NCBI GenBank assembly: GCA_021030915.1
Contig: JAGEMR010000068.1
Coordinates: forward strand, 1-64,000
Direction of reading: 5' to 3'
Length of the DNA stretch: 64,000 nucleotides
Source: Astrothelium macrocarpum
Taxonomy: Eukaryota > Ascomycota > Dothideomycetes > Trypetheliales > Trypetheliaceae
Shown here: positions 56,898 through 64,000 of the stretch, piece after piece
Layout: every line of letters starts with the position of its first letter
How positions within the stretch are numbered: position 1 is the stretch's first letter
Program-made: the position numbers and the translations under genes
Notes under the pieces: generated by a model
The model's input: the letters and a program-made list of their open reading frames with translations, nothing else
Told to the model about the DNA's origin: nothing
Database searches by the model: none

Positions 56898-57938
56898 ATG
56901 GCACTTGCTATTGTTCATCTAGCTATGGTCATATTTGCATATGTCCATAAAGTTTCGGCACAGGTTACCACCTGCTCAACAGACGGCATGGGAGATCTAT
57001 TTTGCACCGTAATGGTGACAACATCGATAAGGCCACCTGCAGTGACGTTCTCTCATACATTAATTATTACAAGTTTCTCGACGACTACATTGACGACTCC
57101 GATACTCCCTGGCTCAGTTTGGATCGTGCCAACAACCATAACCGAGTCGTATCCGTCACCGTCATCCGCGACCGCCAATGCTGCCAATTCCAGAAAACGC
57201 CCTCACTCTCTAGCAGTTGGAGCGAAAGCCGGCATATCGGTTGGCGCAATTGCTGCGCTTTGTCTGGTTTGTGCAGCAGCATGGCTGCTCTGGCAACGAA
57301 TTCCTTTTTCAAAGCACACTGAAGAGTCCACAGTTACAGAGGTCGAGAAAGCAGGATCTGTTTATGGGACTGTTCCTAGACCAGAACTTGATGGGACAAG
57401 TGCTATTCACCATCTCTCAGGAGCAACTTCAAATTACAAGGGCCAATCGTATCAGTCATACCGGTCAAGCACTTTGCAGGACGGCTATCCTGCTACAAGT
57501 ACGGCAACCGAACCAAAGCCAGCAGATGAGCTTTTCATACCAGTACAAGAGCCCCAAGCCACGCCCAGACATCAAATCTACATCGCCAATCCTGATATTC
57601 CAATTGAAGAAGAAGAAGCAGAAGCCGAACCTAGTTCACCGACAAGATCAAATCCAGTACAACCTCGAATTCTTAGCATTGGACGACAGTCCGGCGAGGT
57701 GTCCCTTCAACCTTCTTCTCGTTCGTTGCAAGACGAACAACGCAATGTCGCTTCTCCAAGGGACGTGCCACAAATGAGCGTCATGTCCGGCCTTATTGAG
57801 GAGGAAAGGAGGCTTGACGAGCAGATTGCAGAGGCCAAGAGAATGACAGATCTCTATCAACAGAGAATGCAGTCTCATGACCAGGTTCGAGAGACGGAAG
57901 AACCGGAACTTGCACTGAGAGCAGGGACATTGGCATGA
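56898..57938 (+). CDS. mucin-like single-pass membrane protein
   Basis: This is a single-exon gene of 346 aa. A signal peptide ends near residue 21 (MVIFAYVHKVSAQ). The short extracellular part is rich in Thr and Ser, with repeated TT-x-TT stretches and a CSTDGMGDLFC segment. One membrane helix, GISVGAIAALCLVCAAAWLLW, lies at about residues 112-132, followed by a long cytoplasmic tail. The tail is Ser/Gln/Pro-rich and ends with a short coiled coil (LIEEERRLDEQIAEAKRMTD). This layout recalls fungal cell-wall stress sensors (WSC/MID2-like), but no WSC domain or conserved Mid2 box is recognisable. The frame is intact and no introns are needed. Confidence 0.82.
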   Translation: MALAIVHLAMVIFAYVHKVSAQVTTCSTDGMGDLFCTVMVTTSIRPPAVTFSHTLIITSFSTTTLTTPILPGSVWIVPTTITESYPSPSSATANAANSRKRPHSLAVGAKAGISVGAIAALCLVCAAAWLLWQRIPFSKHTEESTVTEVEKAGSVYGTVPRPELDGTSAIHHLSGATSNYKGQSYQSYRSSTLQDGYPATSTATEPKPADELFIPVQEPQATPRHQIYIANPDIPIEEEEAEAEPSSPTRSNPVQPRILSIGRQSGEVSLQPSSRSLQDEQRNVASPRDVPQMSVMSGLIEEERRLDEQIAEAKRMTDLYQQRMQSHDQVRETEEPELALRAGTLA

Positions 57939-59230
57939 TGTGATGGCTATTCGTAGAAATCCTCGGAGGCTGTCAATGGTCGTACTGTTTTTGGAAAGAG
58001 GCAGGACCTTGCTTTGCTATATTCATTCATCGGAAATTTTTCAAGATCACCTTGTGCATACAAGTCTTGTTGCGCCAAAGGACTAAAGCGCATGAGAGGA
58101 TTTTCTTGAGGAGTTGCAAGCCGTCAAATTGCTCATTTTCAACTTTTACAAGCACTAATGTGAGATGATTAAGTACTGATTTTACTTGCTTTTTAGGTCA
58201 CGTAAACGTTGTGCTGGGAAAGGTAGTCGGATTTGCCGTTTAGGGAAAACTGTTCTCGTTCGGATAGGTTTTGATACCAACTCAGCAAGTGTACGTACCG
58301 ACTAACGCGTCACACCACCCCAATCCACACGTCGGCCATTCCCCCTCTGCTCAGGACTGTAGTCCTAGCGATGGGGCGGGTTCCATCAGCTTCGTAGTCT
58401 CGGCGGCGCAAATTCTCTCTAGAGAGGACTATTTATTGATGTTGTCTTTTATCGCCGATATGGAGCACATCATTTTACGTCCTCTTCTCATCTTATCCCT
58501 TATCTTTCCAATAATACCGTATAAATATCCGGCCCAAGAAACCAGGTTGAAAGAAGAATAACCCAAAATGATCGAATCGAGGCCACAATACATGACGAGC
58601 TCTCTAAGAACAAATCCGGAATCAACAGTGAACCAATCCATCGAGAGCTTGCTAATAATAGTAGACCATAGCTTCAATAATAGAAATGTGAAAAGCGTAC
58701 ATTGCTAATATCATAGAGTTACATATGAAGATATTAAGCCTCAAACAGCTAATTTGCTACCGAGCAAATCCATCACCTTAAATGCAGTCAAAGAAGCATT
58801 TCAACCCTCCATAGCCATATTTTAGTTATCACCCTCTCGAAAAGCAAAAAAAGAAAAGAAAAGAAAAGAAATATCCGATTTTAACATAGACCACTTTAAC
58901 AAATAACAATTGCTAGTCCACCTATTACTCCATGTTAGGGCAGGAACGGACAGGGTCACGTGTTACCCACCATATCTAGCTTCCACTTCAGATAGCTTCC
59001 TCACCTCATTAGCTTACAACAATGGATTCAGTGGATTGATACACTTCTTTCTTTTCGTAACACTCCACCACCTGCTCCACCACTTGCTCAGCTCATTTTC
59101 GTTCCTATTAGATTTGAAATTTTCAATGCCTTTTGAGGTTGATTTTTCATGTTGTAGAGCTCATTACTACAGGATGTGGTTGCTGTTGTTGTGGTGATGG
59201 TCTAGTTCAAAACCAGTTGTTTTCCTTTTT
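57939..59230. other. intergenic region
   Basis: No supported gene. A frame at 58271-58561 (+) has no features. An (AAAAG)n microsatellite lies at about 58846-58871. Confidence 0.45.
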
Positions 59231-59528
59231 TCAGCCTAAGGGCCACCTTAGCCAAGACCACCGGTTGCCCCGGCCACTGCGTGCAATACCACGGCTAGAT
59301 TTGCTGTCCTTGCGTTCTCGTCGACGAGACGGGTGCAATTGTGATAAAGAGCGCTTTGTCGGTGCAAGCTCCCGTAAGTCTTCTTCCACGGACGCTCCGC
59401 TTTCATCTTTATCCTCAACTGGTGTGCTGAGGACTGGGTTAGTCCTGGAGCCAAAGTCAAGCATCGTGTTCGATGATTCGGGCTCTTCCTCATCGTCGTC
59501 CGTATTGTCATCTGTGTCCTCTTCCGCT

Positions 59529-59552
59529 CCATCTCCATCTCCATCTCCATCT
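59529..59552. repeat. (CCATCT)4 microsatellite
   Basis: Four perfect copies of the hexamer ccatct lie inside a C/T-rich stretch that continues imperfectly on both sides. Confidence 0.85.
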
Positions 59553-59625
59553 CTGTCTCTATCGGCATCTTCCTCGTCATCGTCATCGTAGATTGTTTGA
59601 TCTGCTCTCTCGTTCCCCTGCGTAA

Positions 59626-59645
59626 CAGGGGTCGGAAGGATCATT
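59626..59645 (+). repeat. left 20-bp inverted repeat of the A+T-rich island
   Basis: The 20 bases caggggtcggaaggatcatt are the exact reverse complement of 62276-62295. Beyond the perfect part, both inner flanks carry related gcata/ctggat-taat words, so the similarity fades out over perhaps 100 bp. The pair brackets the island like terminal inverted repeats. Confidence 0.75.
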
Positions 59646-62275
59646 GGATCGCATAGCATAGCATAATAGCTGGATAATATAGGATCTGGATAATTATCCT
59701 AATACTAAGGATCATCCCGGGCCCATTTCTAAATCAAATTAGACCTACATATATCAGTCGTCCAAAAAATTTTGTATGATATTCTATTCATCAAATAAAT
59801 ATATTAAAAATGTTCGTATAAAATTTATAAATAACTGATAAATTTACAAATTATTATATTTTCATCTAAAAATTTTAAAAAAAAAAAAAATGTTTTTATA
59901 ATATGAATTTAATTATAAATTTTGTATTTCATATAAAAAATTTTATATATATTATATAATAAATTAATAAAAAAGATATTTATTTTTATTCATCATATAA
60001 ATATTCAATTTTTGATATTTTTTTTTGAATTCAATTTTTTAAATATTCAATTCTTTTAATATTCGTTGGATTAAGAATCATTTTTTTTTATAAAATCGTA
60101 TGATATATATATGAAAAAATTCTTTTAGATTCATTGTTCATTATTGGAATGAAAAATATTTCCATTATAAAACGTGAAAAAAATGGCCAATATTTTTATT
60201 ATTGATTTTGATATCATTATTATAAAATTATTATATTTTCAATATCGTATGATATTTCATTATAATATTTTTTATATTCATTTTTTATTTATTTTTTTAT
60301 TTTAATTTTATTTTATATATTTATATAGATTTTATTATATATATTTAATTAAATTCGTTATTCCGATAAGATTTGATTTTGAATATTAATATATAAAATA
60401 AATTCAGAAATATTATGAATATTTTTGAATTGGTATTAAAAAAATTCAATTTTATATAAAATTATTTTTTTTCAATTTTTTTATCAGATTTTTTTGATAT
60501 ATTTTGTATGATTATTTGAATAAAATATAAATATTATCATATAATATGATGAATTATCTAAATATTAATAATATTTCCAATATTTTTTTCAATATTTATG
60601 AATTCATATGATAAATTCTTTATTGAATTTTTTATATTCATTTTTATTTTTTATTAATAAAATTTTATATGAATAAAATTAGATTTTATATTAAAGAATT
60701 CTTTATATATATAAATAAAATATCTATCATCAAAAGAATTTTATTTAAATGTATTTTATGATTTTATATTTCAAATATTATATAATGAAACGGTTTTAAA
60801 AAAACGTGAATTATATAAAATTGATTCTATTCATATATATTGAAAATATTGGATGATAGAATATTAAAATGAAATTTAATATATTCATTGATATTAATTT
60901 CGTGTTTTAAAATTATATCGAAAAAAGAAAATCAGAAATTCCATTTTATACGATTATTTAATAGAATCATTTTTTTAATTATTCATCTAAATTCTATTGA
61001 ATGAAATGGCGAATTACGATTATGAATAATAATATTATGAAATTTTTCAAGAATTCCAAATATATGAAATTGATCTGTCTTTTTTTTTATCTATTTTTTA
61101 TTCAAATTTATATTTTTATTTTCTTTCTAATCGTATGATTCAAATATTATTAGATTAAAAAGATCTTTGAATAGAAAATCTTATATAATGAGATTGATAA
61201 TATATCTTTGATAACGAATTCTTTATTTTTATGAATTCCAATTAATATCTTATTCTTTTATATATTTATTTATTGTAAAATAGAAGATATTATTTATATT
61301 TGAATTATTTATAATCAGAATATTAAATTTTTGTATAATTCTATATTTTTAAAATATCGGAAGAATGAATTTCTATTAATTCTTTTTTGAATATTCAATT
61401 ATTATATGAAAAATAAAAAAGATATTCCGAAATTTCATTTCATTATTCACATAATGAATATAAATTGTAAAAAAAAAGAGATTATTCGATGAAATTCAGA
61501 TATCAATAGAAAAATGGATATTTATAAATATAAATTGAAAATCCTTTTATATAATATTTTATTGATAATTGTATTATTTTTGAATAAAAAAAATAAGATT
61601 TTTATCATTTAAATGGATTATTGAAATTGATATAGAATTCAGAATTAAATAAATTATATAAAATTCTGGCCATTCAAATAATTGGAACGGAAGATTTCGT
61701 ATGATAATCAGATTGATTAACATTTTTCTGAAGATATTTTTATTGAAAATTCTTTTTAATATTAGAATTTCAAATTTATCCATTTTATACGTATCGTTTA
61801 TAATTTTTTTATATAATTATATAAATTGAATATATGAAATTTTTTTCGCACGAAAAATACGAATTTTATTAATGATATTATATATTATAATATGACACCG
61901 AAAATTTGTATTAATATTTAATATATATGAATAATTTTTTTAATTATAATAAAAAAATAATCGTCCGTTTTATTTAATTGATTCATTTTCATATGGGTCG
62001 CGGATATATTAATGAAAATTTGAAATCTTTTTTTCAGATTTTTGTATATCAGAAATTTCAGAAGAAATAATAAAAGAAATTTCAGAATTAAAATCCATTA
62101 TAAATAATATATTTTACACAAAAGTCAGATAAAAGAATTTTTTAATATTAAAATTAAATTTCGGCAATTAAAATAAAATCGGAATTATCGGATATACCCC
62201 TGAATAATCCAGGATTATTATGCTATTCTATACTATCCAAATAATCCAGAATCCTGCATAATGATGCCATACCTT
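59646..62275. mobile_element. A+T-rich island, probable decayed inverted-repeat element
   Basis: About 2.6 kb of almost pure A+T, most extreme at about 59750-62200, contrast with the balanced flanking DNA. Long runs of A or T and words like attcat, gaattc and gatatt recur. The only frame, 61574-61783 (-), is a run of Ile, Asn, Leu and Phe codons expected in such DNA and is not a gene. Perfect 20-bp inverted repeats mark both ends. Heavy mutation of a transposon by repeat-induced point mutation is the usual cause of such islands in ascomycetes, but CA and TG dinucleotides are still frequent by eye, which does not fit simple CpA-targeted RIP. A mitochondrial insert is another option, although no mitochondrial gene is recognisable. 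Confidence 0.6.
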
Positions 62276-62905
62276 AATGATCCTTCCGACCCCTGGTTCT
62301 TGGTCGATAGGGTATCAGTGAACTTCGCCGGTCGCCAGACCTTCGTTGAGTTCTGGGGTCTTGCTGCTGAAGTTCGAGTGATTTGCGCGGACTTGATGAA
62401 GATTACCTCCCGTTTCGCAAGTTCATTAGAGAATCATCTGAAGTACTTCGAGCTCTCAAAAAATGTTGAGGAGACAGGAAGCGTTCAGCTGCTGACTCTC
62501 CTTGCTAGCGTTTTCCTTCCGCTCTCTCTCGCATGCGGACTTTTGAGTATGCAGACTCGGTTTCTCGACCTTCATCTCCTTTTGTATGACTTCTGCGGCG
62601 TCTTTTTCCTTGTTGGAACCTTTGCATTTGCGATCTTTTTGTTATTAAAGATAACAGTCCTATTGAGAGAGAAGCTCGCCAGGTGGGAGGCAGGAAGACC
62701 CACTGATCGACGCATTGGGAATTTAATGCGAGTTTTCGTTGTTGTCATATTTGTCATTGAACGGGTACTTGTGACTGCTTCGTTTCTTGTTGGAATGACG
62801 AAAAGTGTGTCTGTCGGATTGAGAATATTGGGCTTTGGTTCTGCCCCTGTTGCCTGCTTAATACTTATTGGAGCTGTTTTATTTCGCCTCAGTTCATTTG
62901 TGTAA
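62261..62905 (+). CDS. CorA-like membrane protein, C-terminal fragment
   Basis: A 214-codon frame runs from the ATG at 62261. It matches the C-terminal part of fungal CorA-like proteins: an amphipathic helix region (FASSLENHLKYFELSKNVEE), then SVQLLTLLASVFLPLSLACGLLSMQTRF, the usual penultimate membrane helix, followed by further hydrophobic segments up to the end. The large N-terminal cytoplasmic domain of full-length members is missing, and the frame begins exactly at the border of the A+T-rich island, so the gene looks truncated. The GxN selectivity motif of true Mg2+ channels is not seen, as is common in these fungal paralogues. Expression is doubtful. The first ten residues are probably border sequence. 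Confidence 0.65.
   Translation: MMPYLNDPSDPWFLVDRVSVNFAGRQTFVEFWGLAAEVRVICADLMKITSRFASSLENHLKYFELSKNVEETGSVQLLTLLASVFLPLSLACGLLSMQTRFLDLHLLLYDFCGVFFLVGTFAFAIFLLLKITVLLREKLARWEAGRPTDRRIGNLMRVFVVVIFVIERVLVTASFLVGMTKSVSVGLRILGFGSAPVACLILIGAVLFRLSSFV
62276..62295 (-). repeat. right 20-bp inverted repeat of the A+T-rich island
   Basis: The bases aatgatccttccgacccctg are the exact reverse complement of 59626-59645. They are also read in frame at the beginning of the CorA-like fragment (NDPSDP), which shows that the fragment's N-terminus belongs in part to the border sequence. Confidence 0.75.
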
Positions 62906-63563
62906 TCCTTGGCCATTCGTATCCCAGGAACATGAGCATTCTCTCATACATAAACGCTTATATTTCTGAATTCTTCGAGATTTTAATCATCACGGCCTTT
63001 CACGCTCTCACGCAATTCATATGAAGCAAGTGTGATCGTCAACCCTTTGCCGGCAGGACGCTGGGGACGCTGCGCCCGTTCGTAAATCCAATCGATCTCA
63101 GAACTCAGACATCAGTTTTCTGCTCAACCCCTTCATCTACCTCGAAACGAGCCTGATGCCAGCAAAAATAGTTCCGAAACTTACAATCTCAAGGCCGACC
63201 GGAGCTCTATCATCGGAGCTCTGCGATACAAAGCTTCTGTTATATAGGTGAAGAAGAACGTCGTGAGTGACCTGGTCGGCTGGTAAGAGGTGGAAGATCG
63301 TTTTTGAGTTTGCTGTTGGAAGCACATCCGGGAGCACGATGAGAGGAGAAAGTTGGAGGAGAAAATCACATAGGCTTTCATTTTGTCTGAAGCGCCTCTT
63401 TTGCTGGGCTTTGCGAAGGTGGTACAGGGAACCTCGCCAAATGATTGGCTGACGTAGGCAAACAAACAACCACACATTCCATAAAACACCGTACAAATGC
63501 TTGACACCGTGCTAATCCTTCACTGGTTTCTCACAATTGCACCCCCTTCTGATTATCAGAAAC
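62906..63563. other. intergenic region
   Basis: Overlapping minus-strand frames at 63137-63507 contain no recognised domain and I do not call them genes. The region may include 5' exons of the next gene. Confidence 0.4.
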
Positions 63564-64000
63564 ATGCCTCCATTTTTCGGCGAGGCCCATTTTGAAGCTG
63601 CTTTGCGACATGAAGCTCTCCCTGAGCTTGAGCGAATTGCTGCACATGATACTATACGCGGTCGTTCGCTGTACCGCTTTGAGCGCGACGATCCTCCGCC
63701 ATACGTCTCCTCGACTGAGTCAGAAGAGTTCGACGGTGATATTCCTGCACTAAAACCAGACGGCCAGCTGCCTGATGAGCTTACAGTCATCATGGACCCC
63801 CCGTTGACCGAAAGGGAGTTGTCTGCTGTTGTAGGTGCAATGGAATGGGCAGTATGCCCCGCTGCTAGCTACCGTAGAGAAGCCGTGTATGAAGAAGAGC
63901 GACTGCGCAGGCATCGCCCATATCTGTTCAACCCGTTGTTTTGGGGTAAGAACAGCGATCGTCGAACTGATCTCCTTATTCGTCACTATATAAAACGCCG
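63564..64000 (+). CDS. unidentified protein, partial at the right edge
   Basis: From the ATG at 63564 the frame stays open to the end of the window, at least 145 codons. The protein is hydrophilic and acidic, starting MPPFFGEAHFEAALRHEALP, with a DDPPPYVSSTESEEFDGD segment and a basic stretch, EERLRRHRPYLFNPLFWG, near the edge. There is no signal peptide or membrane helix in the visible part. I do not recognise the family. A GTAAGA at about 63947 could be a donor, so the last 50 bp may be intron. Confidence 0.5.
   Translation, partial: MPPFFGEAHFEAALRHEALPELERIAAHDTIRGRSLYRFERDDPPPYVSSTESEEFDGDIPALKPDGQLPDELTVIMDPPLTERELSAVVGAMEWAVCPAASYRREAVYEEERLRRHRPYLFNPLFWGKNSDRRTDLLIRHYIKR

Larger units (their letters stand above)
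59231..59659 (-). other. acidic low-complexity frame at the island border
   Basis: A 142-codon minus-strand frame begins at 59659, inside the inverted-repeat border, and ends TAG at 59231. It holds Asp/Glu runs encoded by a (CCATCT)n microsatellite at 59529-59552, then a more protein-like segment, NPVLSTPVEDKDESGASVEE and ELAPTKRSLSQLHPSRRRER. The second half could be the C-terminal end of a gene whose 5' part has been lost in the A+T-rich island. It could equally be a chance frame over simple repeats. Confidence 0.3.

Noticed and set aside
59133..59591. Ser-rich plus-strand frame of 152 codons
   Set aside because: It is the opposite strand of the CCATCT microsatellite and its long Ser run is an artefact of the simple repeat.
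61574..61783. 69-codon frame in the A+T-rich island, rich in Ile, Asn and Leu
   Set aside because: This is the composition expected from random A+T-rich DNA; no mitochondrial or other protein motif is visible.
63137..63507. Two overlapping minus-strand frames of 108-119 codons
   Set aside because: They lack domains and overlap each other in different frames; the region may be 5' sequence of the plus-strand gene at the edge.

Overview
The window is nuclear DNA of a filamentous ascomycete (Pezizomycotina; a Leotiomycete would fit, but this is only an impression). The evidence is short GT-AG introns, mostly 43-120 bp, and fungal-specific families: HET, UstYa/DUF3328, Clr5-ankyrin, PTH11-type rhodopsin domain, DUF2424 esterase, luciferase-like DUF5519 and MFS transporters. 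About two dozen genes can be supported. Most were rebuilt here by joining open frames across splice sites whose phases agree. No rRNA, tRNA or CRISPR was found.

Layout. From 0.3 to 9.1 kb lie a class II aldolase/adducin protein, a luciferase-domain protein, a salicylate-hydroxylase-like FAD monooxygenase, a SnoaL-like protein and a coiled-coil protein. From 9.1 to 11.7 kb is gene-poor and includes an old dispersed repeat. From 11.7 to 14.8 kb are a GNAT acetyltransferase and a DUF924 protein. From 15.4 to 31.7 kb genes of secondary-metabolite type are concentrated: a monocarboxylate-type MFS transporter, a UstYa-like oxidase, a tiny secreted peptide gene, a rhodopsin-domain membrane protein, a SAM methyltransferase, a broken short-chain dehydrogenase, a cytochrome P450 and a DHA14-type MFS transporter. 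No PKS, NRPS or terpene cyclase is present. UstYa plus methyltransferase plus P450 plus a secreted peptide resembles a decaying fungal RiPP-type locus, but this is inference.

From 32.3 to 43.1 kb are the autophagy gene ATG3, a four-exon phenol-hydroxylase-type FAD monooxygenase, a HET-domain gene, a short 21-bp tandem repeat, an alpha/beta hydrolase and a coiled-coil protein. From 43.9 to 57.9 kb are a secreted protein, a Clr5-ankyrin protein, a small hydrophilic protein, a DUF2424/Say1-type esterase, an acidic Cys/Ser-repeat secreted protein, a five-exon MFS transporter and a mucin-like single-pass membrane protein.

From 59.6 to 62.3 kb there is an extremely A+T-rich island whose two edges carry a perfect 20-bp inverted repeat. 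On its right is a CorA-like C-terminal fragment and on its left an acidic low-complexity frame, both apparently cut by the island. The window ends inside an unidentified plus-strand gene.
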